Assembly (NCBI GenBank): GCA_009193035.1
Contig: SWDT01000007.1
Location: forward strand, 1 to 64,000
DNA from: Halicephalobus mephisto
Taxonomy: Eukaryota; Nematoda; Chromadorea; Rhabditida; Panagrolaimidae
Direction: 5' to 3'
DNA length: 64,000 nt
Shown: one piece after another, positions 43,391 through 55,740 of the stretch
Numbering within the stretch: position 1 is the stretch's first letter
Layout of the letters: every line of letters begins with the position of its first letter
The notes under the pieces: model-generated
What the model saw: only the letters and a program-made list of their open reading frames with translations
Database searches by the model: none
Told to the model about the DNA's origin: nothing
Made by a program: the position numbers and the translations under genes

Positions 43391-43850
43391 CCCGAGGTCT
43401 ATGGAGATATTCTATATCAAAGCCAAATTTTCGCGCAATAATCGAATTAGTCCGTTTGCTTAAAAGTTGCTCGCAATCTGCAACTTTGACTTTGATGTCA
43501 ACTTCTTTGCCACAATGTTGCGCGCAAGCTGCAACTTCGACTTTGATGTCAACTTCTTTGCCACAATGTTGCGCGCAACCTGCAACTTTGACTTTGACTT
43601 CAAGGTTGACTTATCTACCACCATATTGCGCGCAACTTGCAGATTTGATTTCAACTTTAACTTTGATTTTGGCATCGACTTCTTTGCCACAGTGTTGCGC
43701 GCAAGCTGCAACTTTGACTTTGATGTCGACTTATCTGCTTAAAAGTTGCGCGCAACCTGCAACTTTGACTTTGACGTTGATTTCTTTGCCCCCATGTTGC
43801 GCGCAAGCTGCAACTTTGACTTTGATGTTGATCGCTGTATAGACCTCGGT
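43391..43850. mobile_element. Inverted-repeat element with ~50-bp GCGCGC-containing tandem array
   Basis: The left end (CCGAGGTCTATGGAGATA) and inverted right end (TGTATAGACCTCGG) bracket about eight units of the form GTTGCGCGCAAGCTGCAACT + TTGACTTTGATGTC + AACTTCTTTGCC. The ends match the 133-bp element in the fust-1 intron. Open frames on both strands across the array are repeat artefacts. There is no transposase. Confidence 0.7.
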
Positions 43851-44395
43851 ATAGGACGATTTTACACATCATTGTAAATCCTACTTGAATGATGATTATC
43901 TGATGGAATATAATTAGCAGATTGGAAATGTATAACATTTACCCTTAGAACATCCTTTGATTTGAAATCTTTTTAGTTAATCTCTTTGGTTACTGTATTA
44001 ATAAATTTAGGCTGGTTAAGTTACTAAAAACTGATCTAAAAAGATAAAGATGAACTATATGATGTCCACTGCCCCAGGGCATGTACCTTTTTCGACTCTC
44101 TCTGGCTTCAAATTTTCTCAGATCAATCTTTTCAGTATCTGGAGTAATCTAAATTGACAATACAGTAACCGAAAAGACTTATTTAAAAAGATAAAAATGG
44201 ACTATCTGGTAATTGATCCCCTGAGGCATTTGTCTCTGACTCACGCTAGTTATGAAATTTCTTTAAAAATTAATCTTTTAGTTACTGTATCGTCATGTTA
44301 AGATGATGAAATACTAAAAAGATTGATCTAAAAAATATCTCAGTTAATTGAGAAAAAGTGATTTTAAAAAAATTTCGAAATCAGCGTGAGTCAAA
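43851..44395. other. AT-rich non-coding DNA with an imperfect ~120-bp repeat
   Basis: Blocks like AAAAAGATAAAAATGGACTAT followed by a CCCAGGGCAT/CCTGAGGCAT segment recur twice. No gene is seen. Confidence 0.4.
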
Positions 44396-45020
44396 GGAAA
44401 CTATTATCACCGGAGGAACATTCGCCATTGGGGAAGAACATGCCAGTGGAGAACATTTACTACTGAGAAGTAATTATCACTAAGGAATATTCATCGACGG
44501 AGAGAAAATGCCGCAGGGGGAGTAACTATTGTTAGGGAACATTTACCATTGGGGAACAGCTATCGCTGAGGAAATGCCGAAGGAGAATTAATTATTATTA
44601 GGGAACATTTACCATTGGGGAACAGCTACCACTAGAAAACATTTATGAACGGAGAGAAAATGCCGCAGGGGGAGTGACTATTGTTAGGGAACATTAACTA
44701 CTGAGAAGTAATTATCACTAGGGAACAATCATCGATGGAGAAGAAAATCCCGAAGAAGCAAGTATTGTTAGGGAACATTTACTACTGAGAAGTAATTATC
44801 AGTAGGGAACAGTCATCGATGAAGAAGAAAATTCCGAAGAAGAAACTATTGTTAAGGAACATTTATCGCTGAAAAATGACTATTGTTAAAGAACATTTAT
44901 CGCTAAAAAGTAGTTATCATTAGGGAACATTCATCGACGGAGAGAAAATGCCGCAGGGGGAGTAACTATTGTTGAAGAATATTTATTATTGGGATGAAAA
45001 TGCCGCAGGGGAACAACTTT
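44396..45020. repeat. Interspersed 20-bp unit array (GGGAACATTTACCATTGGGG)
   Basis: Short modules (GGGAACATTTACCATTGGGG, ATGCCGCAGGGGGAGTAACT, GAAGTAATTATCACT) recur in shuffled order, about ten times each, so the array is compound rather than a simple satellite. Confidence 0.7.
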
Positions 45021-45539
45021 CATACAGTCGAAAAACATCCATTTTGAGCAAATTTGGACTCAACAAAAAAATGTAAAAAATTCATTACGGTCGTCAAGGA
45101 TTTTTGTAACAAAAATTACCTTTTTAAAATTTTATTCAAAAAAAATTATATTTAAAAAAAGTAATATTTTAAAAAAATTAAAAAAATTATTTTAAAAAAA
45201 ATTTAAAAAATTATATTTAAAAAAAATTGAGAAATTATTTTTAAAAAAATTTAAAAATTAAATTTAAAAAAGTAAAAAAATTATATTTAAAAAAAATTGA
45301 GAAATTATTTTAAAAAAAATTTAAAAATTATATTTAAAAAAAAGTAAAAAAATTATTGTCGTCAAGGACTTTCGTGACGAAAGTTGATTTTTTTCTGGTT
45401 TTTGAACAGCATTTGACTCATGCTGGTGAACAAGACCACGGAAAAACAATTGTGGTTGTCAGGGATTTTCGCGGTGAGAATTAACTTTTTTAAAATTATT
45501 TTTTAAGCAAGATTTTATTTTTACAAATATGGAACAGAT

Positions 45540-46990
45540 TTCATTGTAGTTTTCGGTGATTTTCATTTTGGGAATTGAGGAATTTTTGGATGGAATTTTA
45601 TTTGTATTAATAATCTGTAGATTTAGTTACAGTTTTTTGGAATTTTCACTTTAGGAATTGGATATTTTTTTGACGAAATTTTATCTATTTTGATAGATAT
45701 TTAACTTGATTACGGTATTTAATAATTTTTGTTTTGGAAATTGGGTGATTTTTTAACAGAATTTTATCTATTTTGATAGATAGCTGACTTGATTACGGTA
45801 TTTAATAATTTTCGTTTTGGGAATTCGATAATTTTTGGACGAAATTTTATCTATTTTGATAGGTAGCTGACTTGATTACGGTATTTAATAATTTTTGTTT
45901 TGGAAATTCGATAATTTTTTAAACAGAATTTTATCTATTTTGATAGATATTTAACTTGATTACGGTATTTAATAATTTTCACTTTAGGAATTAGATATTT
46001 TTTTGACGAAATTTTATCTATTTTAGCAGGTAGTTAACTTGATTACCGTATTTAAAAATTTTCACTTTGGAAATTAGATAATTTTTAACAGCATTTTATC
46101 TGCTTTAACAGATGGCTGACTTGATTACGTTTTTCAGTGATTTTTGGACGAAATTTTGCTTACTCTAATAACCAACAGACTTTACTGTAGTTTTCAGTGA
46201 TTTTCACTTTGGGAATAGACTGATATTTAGATGGAATTTTATTTATATTAATAAGTAAGAAAAGTTGTTATGGTCTTCAGTTATTTTCGTTCTGGGAATT
46301 GGGTGATGTTTGGACTGAGTTCTCTGTATTGGTAAGTAACAAACGGTTACTTTTTTTGAAATTCTTGTTTTAGAAATTGAATAATTTTTTGGATGAAATT
46401 TTATCTATTTTAACAAGTAGTTAACTTGATTACAGTCTTTAATAATTTTCGTTTTGGAAATTGGATAATTTTTTGGATGAAATTTTATCTATTATGGTAT
46501 ATAGCTAACTTGATTACAATCTATAACGGTTTTCGTTTTGGAAATTTGATGATTTTTTGGATGAAATTTTATCTATTATGGTATATAGCTAACTTGATTA
46601 CAGTCTTTAATAATTTTCGTTTTAGAAATTAGATAATTTTTTGGATGAAATTTTATCTATTTTAACAAGTAGTTAACTTGATTACGGTGTTTAGTTATTT
46701 TCGTTTTGAAAATTGGATAATTTTTTGGATGAAATTTTATCTATTTTAGCAGGTAGTTAACTTGATTACGGTGTTTAGTGATTTTCGTTTTGGGAATTGG
46801 GTGATGTTTGGACTGAGTTCTCTCTGTACTGGTAAGTGGCAAACGGTTACGGTCTTTTGGAATTTCCGCTTTGGGACTTGACTGACTTTTGGACGGAATT
46901 CTATCTATTCTAATAAGCTGTAGACTTAGTTACGGTCTTTAGGAATTTCCGCTCAGGGAATTGAGTGATGTTTGGACTGAGTTCTCTCTG
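45540..46990. repeat. ~85-bp tandem repeat, about 16 copies
   Basis: The unit is typified by TTTTGGATGAAATTTTATCT followed by AACTTGATTACGGTATTTAA and TAATTTTCGTTTTGGAAATT. Copies vary by up to about 20%. No coding potential. Confidence 0.8.
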
Positions 46991-47099
46991 CACTGGTCGT
47001 ATGAAACTTCACTCCAGTCTTCAGGGACTTCCACTATGAAAGTTAACTTTATTTTCATTTTTGAGGGCGAGATTGCATTTCTACCTGTGGATAAGCGAC

Positions 47100-47600
47100 T
47101 ATTACGGTCTTTAGGGATTTTTGCGACGAAAATTCATTTTTTTAAAATTATTTTTAGACAAAATTACGGATGTAATAAAAAATAGAAAATTTTTGAAATA
47201 AAAATTCATTTTTTAAAATTATATTTTTTATTAATAAGGATGTAATAAAAAATAGGAAATTTTCGAAATAAAAATTCATTTTTTAAAATTATATTTTTTA
47301 TTAATAAGGATGTAATAAAAAATGGAAAATTTTCGAAATAAAAATTTATTTTTATTAATAAATAACAAATTTTAGTTTTTAAAAATTTTCGAAATAAAAA
47401 TTTATTTTTTTTAAATTATTTTTATTAATAAATAAAAAACTTTAATTTTCGAAAATTTTTGCGACGAAAATTCATTTTTTAAAATTATTTTTAGACAAAA
47501 TTACAAATGTAATAAAAAATGGAAAATTTTCGAAATAAAAATTATTTTTTTTAAAATTATATTTTTATTAATAAATAACAAATTTTAGTTTTTAAAAATT
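47100..47600. repeat. ~65-bp tandem repeat (GGATGTAATAAAAAAT type)
   Basis: Units include CGAAATAAAAATTCATTTTT and AAATTATATTTTTTATTAAT. There are about seven copies with length variation. Confidence 0.7.
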
Positions 47601-47689
47601 TTTACGACGAAAGTTAACTTCCTTTTAATTTTTGTCATTTTCTAAAACGTAACTTCCATTCTTAGTAGTAAACAAGAAGTCCCATCATG

Positions 47690-50660
47690 AGTATTAGGGA
47701 TTTTCCTCCTAGGGATTTATTTCATTCTCTTCCTTAATTGTTTTTTTGCACAAATCTCCATTGCTACTAGTAACAGAAATCTTATTACTGTCATCAGGGA
47801 CTTTCTTGGTGGGAGTTCACTTTTTAAAATATTTCAATTTTTTAGTAAAAATTAGTTTATTAAAGTGAATAAAAAAGTCGATTTTTGTTTTTTATAAACT
47901 ATCGTGTAGAGAGTTCACTTTTTTAAAAATTAATTTACTGTATAAATAAAAAAATTCCATTACTGTAATCAAGGACTTTCTTGGTGGGAGTTCACTTTTT
48001 TAAAATATTTTAATTTTTAGTGAAAATTAATTTACTATAGTAAATGAATAAATTTATTAACTGCTTTTAGAGACTTTCGTGTCGAGAATTAACTTCCCTG
48101 TGAATTTTAATTTTGAGTAAAGGTTGCTTTATAATAGTAATTGACAAACTTCACTACAATCTTCAAGGACTTTCATATTGTGGATTTGACTTCTAGTTTT
48201 TTTATTTTTTAGACAATACTACTTACATAAAAAATGTAACTTTTAATCCAGTAAAAAATATAAATCGTCATTATTTAATTGTAGTTTTCGTTGCAAAGAT
48301 TAAATATTCATGAAAAATGTGACGATTGTTGCATTTCGTAATTGTTATTAAACCAAAAGTTAGACTTTTTTGTGTATTGGAGTTGTTTTTGGATAGTGAC
48401 TTTCACAGTTCCGATAAATGTTGGATAGTAATTTTGACAGTTCCGATAAATGTTGGATAGTAATTTTGACAGTTTCGATAAGTATTGGATAGTGACTTTG
48501 ACAGTTCCGATAAGTATTAGATAATAATTTTGACAGTTCCGATAAGTATTGGATAGTGACTAGAAAGCCTTGATTTTATTTGAAAATAGACACTATCCAA
48601 AATCTCTACGCAAAAAGTATAACTTTCGATCAGTAAAAAATATAAATCGTCATTATTAAATTGCAATTTTTGTCGCAAATATCGAATATTTGTGAAAAAT
48701 ATAATAATGGTGTTACATTTCGTAATTGTTAAGGTGTCAAAAATCTGACTTTTTAGTGTCTATACGATTACTCAAGTGGTCCTATTACGGTCCTCGGGGG
48801 CGTCTGTAGTGGGATTTGACTTCTAATTTTTTTGATTTTTTATACAACACTACTTATACGATTACTCAAATGATCGTATTACGGTCCTCGGGGACTTCTG
48901 TGGTGTGGATTAACTTCCTTATGAATTTTAATTTTCGAGTACAGACTGATTGATAGTAGTAAATTAGAAGTTTCATTAGACTCATCAGGGACTTTCTTGG
49001 TGGGAGTTTACTTTTTAAAATATTTTAATTTTTTAGGAAAAATTAGTTTACTGTAGTAAATAAGAAAGTCGATTTTTGTTTTTTATAAACTTTCGTGGTA
49101 GAAGTTTATTTTTTTGAAAATTAATTTACTGTAGTAAATGAAAAGATTCCATTACTGTAATCAGGGACTTTCGTGGTGGGAGTTTACTTTTTTAAAATAT
49201 TTTAATTTTTTAGGAAAAATTAGTTTATTAAAGTAAATAAAAAAGTCGATTTTTGATTTCATAAACTTTCGTGGTGGGAGTTCACTTTTTTAAAAATTAA
49301 TTTATTATAATAAATGAAAAAATTTCATTACTGTAATCAGGGATTTTCGTGGTTGGAGTAGATTTTGTTTTAATTTTTGATTGTTTTTTTTTTGGAACAA
49401 GTCCACTTGCACCATCAAGTAAGAAATTCACTACTGTCATTAAGGATTTTCATGGTGGGAGTTAACCTTTATTAATTTTAATTTTTAAAAATTTTATGTA
49501 TAATTATCATTCAAAAAAACTTATTATTTTTAAAGATTTTAATAATAAAAATAATTTTTTTGTGAATTTTAATTTTTTAAAATTTTATATATAATTGTTA
49601 TTCAAAAAAACTTATTATTTTTAAAGATTTTAATAGTAAAAATAATCTTTTAAATTTTTATATATAATTGTTATTCAAAAAACTTATTATTTTTAAAAAT
49701 TTTCATAATAAAAATAATTTTTTTCGTGAATTTTAATTTTAAAATAATAATTAATTTGTAACAATAACTAAGAAGGCTTATAGTTGTTTTCAAGGACTTT
49801 CGTGGTGGGATTTGGTTTGTTTATGAGCTTTAATTTTAATTTTTTTAAAATTTAATTCATAATTATTAAAAAAAATTCATTAAGGATTTTCGTAGTGGGA
49901 GTTGGCTTTATGAACTTTAATTTCAATTTTTTTAAAATTTGATTTATAAACGTTAATTAAAAAAATGATTATTTTTGAAAAATTTCCGTGGTGGGAGTTA
50001 ACCTTCTGTGGGAATTTTAATTTTAATTTTTTTCCAAAATTTTATGCATAATTGTTAATTAAGAAACATTTTAAAGATTTTTATGGTGAAAATTAACCTT
50101 TGTGGGAATTTTAATTTTTTTCCAAAATTTTATGCATAATTGTTAATTTAAAAAATTTATTTTAAAAGATTTTTATAGTCAAAGTTAACTTTCTGTGGAA
50201 ATTTTAATTTTAATTTTTCAAAATTTTATATATAATTGTTAATTAAGAAACTTGTTTTAACAGATTTTTATAGTGAAAATTAACCTTTGTGGGAATTTAA
50301 ATTTTTTTCCAAAATTTTATAATTGTTAATTAAGAAACTTGTTTTTTTGAAAAACCTTCGTGGTGGGAGTTGGATTCTTTACGATTTTCAATTTTAATTT
50401 TTTTCCAAAATTTTATGCATAATTGTTAATTAAGAAACTTGTTTTAAAAGATTTTTATAATTAAAATTAACTTTCTGTGGGAATTTCAATTTCAATTTTT
50501 TTCCAAAATTTTATAATTGTTAATTAAAAAATTTATTTTAAAAGATTTTTACAGTGAAAATTAACCTTTGTGGGAATTTTAATTTTAATTTTTTTCCAAA
50601 ATTTTATAATTGTTAATTAAGAAACTTGTTTTTTTGAAAAACCTTCGTGGTGGGAGTTGG
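47690..50660. repeat. Satellite field with CTTTCGTGGTGGGAGTT core
   Basis: Two related arrays share a GACTTTCGTGGTGGGAGTT-like core. In 47790-49480 it is followed by CACTTTTTTAAAATATTTTA; in 49480-50660 by TTTTTTCCAAAATTTTAT and GCATAATTGTTAATTAAGAA. A separate element interrupts it at 48200-48750. Confidence 0.7.
48200..48750 (-). repeat. Direct-repeat-flanked minisatellite element, copy 1
   Basis: Two ~150-bp direct repeats (48220-48390 and 48615-48750; both contain AAAAAATATAAATCGTCATT) flank about six ~33-bp units with GACAGTTCCGATAAGTATTGG. The same structure in reverse orientation is at 62925-63380. Confidence 0.7.
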
Positions 50661-51175
50661 CTCTGTGACAGACCACACTATACTCAGAGGAAACTTTCTC
50701 AAGGCTTACGTGGGAATCCAGGAAAGCGTAGACAAATCTCAGGATTGAAATCATCCGGAAACATTTTTTACTTTTTAATTTCGTGTTCATAAAAAAGGGA
50801 TTTTCGAACAAACTTCCTTTGCAAAAAATCCAGATAACGTAGACTGAAATCCGACACCTGAGGGAGTTTGGATTTTGAGTACTTATCTCTTGCGTGGATT
50901 TATGCGAGCATTTCAGTTTTTGAATAGTAAATTACAGTAATTCCTACGCCGGATTAAACATCTCTTGACCTTTATTTTTAATCAATTTTTTAAATTTAAA
51001 AAAAATTAAAAATGAACTTTGTTACAGAATTGTCTCAGAGCGGATTTTGAAGGATCTTTGGAGTTTTCAGTTCTGGATGAATTGAAAGGTTTCATAGAAG
51101 TCTGTAGTGTTTTAGAAGCATACGTGAGAATTTTGTAGGTTAAGGAACTTTAAATAAAAATTTATAGGGTTTCGT
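50661..51175. other. Less repetitive spacer
   Basis: Contains a moderately GC-rich island (50660-50930) without recognised RNA or protein features, then AT-rich DNA. Confidence 0.35.
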
Positions 51176-51194
51176 GGCATTTCGTAAATGTCTA

Positions 51195-51600
51195 TGGATT
51201 TTTGCTAAATTCAGAAGCTTTCGAAAAAATTTCAGAAGCTTTTGAAAGATCTTAGAAAATTTCAGAAGCTTTTAGAAAATTTTGGAGGATTTCAGAAGCT
51301 TTTCAAAGATCTTAAAAAATTTCAGAAGCTTCTCAAAGATCTTAGAAAATTTTGAAAGCTTCTCAAAGATCTTAGAAAATTTCATAAGCTTCTCAAAGAT
51401 TTTAGAAAATTTCATAAGCTTCTCGAAGATTTTAGAAAATTTCAGAAGCTTCTCAAAAATTTTAGGAAGTCCTAGAAAATTTTGCAAGTTTTTAGAAGCT
51501 TCTAAAAAAGTTCAAAAGTCTTCAGAAACTTGCAAAATTCCACAAGATTTCGAGATTTTAGAAGATTTTGGAAGCCTCTAGAAGATCTTAGAAAATTTCT
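51195..51600. repeat. 30-bp tandem repeat, about 13 copies
   Basis: The unit is TTCAGAAGCTTCTCAAAGAT + CTTAGAAAAT. As 30 is ten codons, it is open on both strands and mimics a KIFEKLLKFS decapeptide repeat. Non-coding by context. Confidence 0.8.
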
Positions 51601-53880
51601 GAAGCTTCTTAAAATTTTCTAATCGGATTCTGAAATTTTTACTTTTTTAAACAATTTTAAAAATTTATAAAATTATTAATTTTTTTTGTTTTATTAAATT
51701 TCTAAAATAAACCAAATTTTAAAAATTATTAATTTTTTTGTTTTACTAAACTTTAAAAATTAATTAAATTTTAAAAATTTATAAAATTATTGATTTTTTT
51801 TATTTTACTAAATTTCAAAAATAAACCAAATTTTAAAAATTAAACATCAATTTTTTTATGAAATTGTCCCACCCAGAATTCTTGGAATCTTTCCGAATTT
51901 TTTCTGTTAGCTCCAAATTCTCACAGTATTCAAAAAATTGTAGTTTAAATAAAATTAATTTTTTTAGTGTAACGTTTCAAAAATTCGAAATTGAAAATTT
52001 TACAAATTTTTTTGAAAAATTTTTAGGATTTTTAAAATTAAATTAAATTTTTAACAAATTTTAAAAAATTATAAAAAAATAAAATTTTGAATATAATAAA
52101 AAAGTGAAATTTTTTCTGAATTTTTAGAAAATTGAGAAATTTTTGATTTTTATAAATTTTTTTTAATTTCGAAAATTTTATAAAAGATGAATTTTAAAAA
52201 TTTATAAAAAAATGAAAATTTTAAATTTTTTTAATTTCGAAAATTTTTAAAAAAATAAATTTTAGAAATTTTTTAAAAAAATAAATTTTTATTTTTATAT
52301 TAGTTTTGGTTTTTTTTAATTTTGGAAATTTTAAAAAAAAATAAATTTTTATTTCGAAAATTTTATAAAAAAAATAAATTTTTATTTTTATATTAGTTTT
52401 GGTTTTTTTAATTTTGGAAGATTCTGATTTAAAAAAAATTGTTTCTCGAAGGATTGGGACTACACTAGACTGTCCTGTAATTTTTTGAAAGCTACATTCC
52501 CCGATTTGACTAATCTGATGAATTATATAATCATTTAAAAACTCAAAGATCCAACTTCACTTTTTAAAAAATAATAAAATTATAATTTAAAAAAAAATTT
52601 AAATCTCTTTTTTTAAATTACAACTTTATTTTTAAAATTAAAATTAAAAATTTTATTTTTTTAAAATTAAAAATTTTATTTTTTTAAAATTAAAAATTTA
52701 TTTATTTTTAAATTTCAATTTTATTTTTTTTTTCAAACATTTTTAAATTTTAAATTTTAAGATTAAAAATTTATTTTTTTAAAAATTAAAATTAAATTTT
52801 TTTTTTACAAACATTTTTAAATTTTAAATTTTAAGATTAAAAATTTACTTTTTTTTAAAATTAAAAATATTATTTTTTTTTGAAATTAAAAGTTTATTTT
52901 TTTTAAACAAACATTTTTAAATTTTTAAATCCCTTGAAAATTGAATAATTTTTTAAACCTTCGTGAAAATTTATACTTTTTCTAAAAACGTTTTTTCGAC
53001 CTTTTCTAAATCCGTTTTCATCAAGATGTCAAAAACCGCCCGGATTAGTGATGGTCATCAAGTTGGCTTCTTGGGATTCCGTCTTATTTTGTTTTTTGTG
53101 TAAATCAAGATATCTTTGATGAAACGAGTTTACGTAAATCCCCTTACCATGTCTACAGTAATCTTGAAAATGTTAATTTTCAAAAAAAATAAAAATAAAA
53201 ATTTATAAAAATTAATTTTTTACAACTTCTACAGTAATCTAAAACTTTTCAATTTTCAAAAAAAAATAAAAATTAATTTTTTAGTTTCTACAGTAATCTA
53301 AAATGATCTTTAAGTTTTTAATTTAAAATTGAAAAATTTTATATAATTTTTAAACTTATGTTTACAGTAATCAAAAAAGAATTTTGTTTTTTTAATTCTG
53401 AACAAAAATTAGTTTTTACAAAATGTTTTAAATCTTTTGTAAAATAATCAAGGAAGAGTTTTGTATTTTTCGGTTATGAATAAAAAATTGAATTTTAATC
53501 AGTTTCGGGTCTGTTTTGTAGACCCCAGAGGCGGGTCTTCGAAACCTTAGGAACCAGAAACCCATTTCGGTGTTCAAAAATCGGTTTTCGTATTTTCTAT
53601 TCTTCCAAACACTCCATTATCGTAAACCATGTGAGTTATTATTAATTAATTTTTGACAGAAAAGTATTTTACGAATCTGAGAAATTTCTTTTCTGTGTCG
53701 GGATTACTTAAAAGGTCAAATGAGGTCATCTTCATTTTCTAATCCTTTCCAAATTCACACAGCTTTTATTGACTTCCAAATATAAGGATAACTATCAAAT
53801 TACGAATTTTTAAAAGGTTTAGTTAGAAATGAATAATTTTCCAAAATTTAAAATCCTTTGATTAAATTTAATGACTATTT
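51601..53880. other. A/T-rich low-complexity DNA
   Basis: Dominated by runs of AATTTTTAAAAAT-type sequence. Two ordinary-looking islands, 52440-52560 and 53480-53640, show no gene. Confidence 0.5.
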
Positions 53881-53929
53881 TTGACAATTAGGTATGTATT
53901 TCAAGGCGATCATTGGTATGTAATTGGTT

Positions 53930-54730
53930 TTTCAAAAAAGTGGTCAGAAATCTGTAAAAATTTGAGTTTCGTATATGGACAGCGCGTGATCGAACAACGT
54001 TGTTTTTTCCAAGCCGCTTTTTTCAACTTTAAATTAATCAATTTTAATCATAATTCCCTGCAATCATATCTCCTTTCAATGGTTTTTATAATTATATAAT
54101 CACATTTCCAAAGACATGATGAGAAATGTGCAAAAATTCAAGTTTTTTTATATAGATGGTGCGTAGTGGAGCAACTTTGTCATTTTCAAGCCGCTTTTTT
54201 CAATTTTAAATTAATCAATTTTAATCATAATTTCCTGCAATCATATCTCCTTTCAATGGTTTTCATAATTGTATAATCACATTTTCAAAGACATGATGAG
54301 AAATGTGTAAAAATTCAAATTTTTTATATAGATGGTGCGTAGTGGAGCAACTTTGTCATTTCCAAGCCGCTTTTTTTGAACTTTAAGTTGATCGATTTTA
54401 ATCATAATTTTCTGCAATCATATCTCCTTTCAATGGTTTTCATAATTGTATAATCACATTTTCAAAGACATGATGAGAAATGTGCAAAAATTCAAGTTTT
54501 TTATATAGATGGCGTGTAGTTGGGCAACTTTATCATTTTCAAGTCGCTTTTTTTGAACTTTAAGTTGATCGATTTTAGTCATTATTTTCCGCAATCATAT
54601 CTCCTTTTAAAGCTAATTACAACTATGTAATCCCATTTTCAAAGACATGATGAGAAATGTGTAAAAATTCAAGTTTTTTATATAGATGGTGCGTAGTGGA
54701 GCAACTTTGTCATTTTCAGTGCCATTTTCC
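53930..54730. repeat. ~176-bp tandem repeat, about 4.5 copies
   Basis: Units run from ATATAGATGGTGCGTAGTGG through GAGCAACTTTGTCATTTTCA and CAATCATATCTCCTTTCAAT to CAAAGACATGATGAGAAATG. Later copies are more regular than the first. Confidence 0.85.
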
Positions 54731-55069
54731 AAACCTCTCATTTTTCTATTTTAAGTTATATCACTTTAATAATAATTATGTCTAAGTTGTATACTATTTC
54801 ACTCTTATTACTGCTATACAATTAACCTTTAAAAAGGGAAGAGAAATATGCTAACATTTAAGTTCCATACATCAAGGTCGAATTTTCGAAAAAAACTTTT
54901 TTCAAATTGTTTCGACTACACTAGTTTTCTGCATTAATTTCTTCATTTTAAATAATTCTTTTTTATAATTAGGAGTAAATTTGAAACTCATTTCGATTAT
55001 CTAATTAAGCTTTCAAAAAGTAACCAAAAACAAAAATTAATTTTTTACACTGAAATTTTAAAAGACGAT

Positions 55070-55480
55070 TTTAAAGAATTTAGTATTTCAAAATATTTTA
55101 AATTTTATAACATGTTTAAAGAATTTTGAATTTTTTAGAATATAAGGATTGTGGATTCTTTAAAATTCAAGGATTCTAAATTTTCAGAATTTAAGAATTT
55201 TGAATTTTTTAAAATTCAGAGATTCTGAAGTTTTCGGAATCTAAGAATTTTGAACTTTTCGGAATTCAAGGATTCTGAAATTCCTAGAATCTAAGAATTT
55301 TGAATTTTTTTAAATTCAAGGATTCTGAAATTCCTAGAATTTAAGGATTCTCAAGTTTTTAAAATTCAGGGATTGTGAACTTTTTAGAATCTAAGAATTT
55401 CGAACTTTTTAAAATTCAAGAATTCTAAACTTTTTGGAACCCCTGGATTCTGAAACTTGGAATTCGAAATTTTTTTATTC
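55070..55480. repeat. ~43-bp tandem repeat (AAGGATTCTGAAATT type)
   Basis: Alternating AATTCAAGGATTCTGAAAT and TTTAGAATCTAAGAATTTTG blocks, about eight diverged copies. Confidence 0.65.
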
Positions 55481-55740
55481 CAGTTCAGTGTCCCGTAACT
55501 TCATAAATGGGCTATTTAATCTTTAAAACCATAACGCATATTTTTTCCATTTGTTTATGAATGACATTGTCTATCAAAAAAAACTAAAAAGACAAAAAGT
55601 TGTTGACTTTTTTCGAAAACTATGTTTAGGCATTCAACCAAAAATAGACAGTATAATTTTAATTTATTTTTAGACTTTTTTATTTTATAAAAGATAGAAA
55701 ATTAAATTTGGTTAAATTCCGGGTGTTTTTGAAAAATTAA

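Noticed and set aside
43460..43938. Peptide-repeat frames (LPQCCAQAATLTLMS) in the 43.4-kb element
   Set aside because: Generated by the ~50-bp tandem unit on both strands inside an inverted-repeat element.
51272..51581. Long opposed open frames of a decapeptide repeat (KIFEKLLKFS)
   Set aside because: Both strands are open across a 30-bp satellite; no start context, splice signals or flanking exons.
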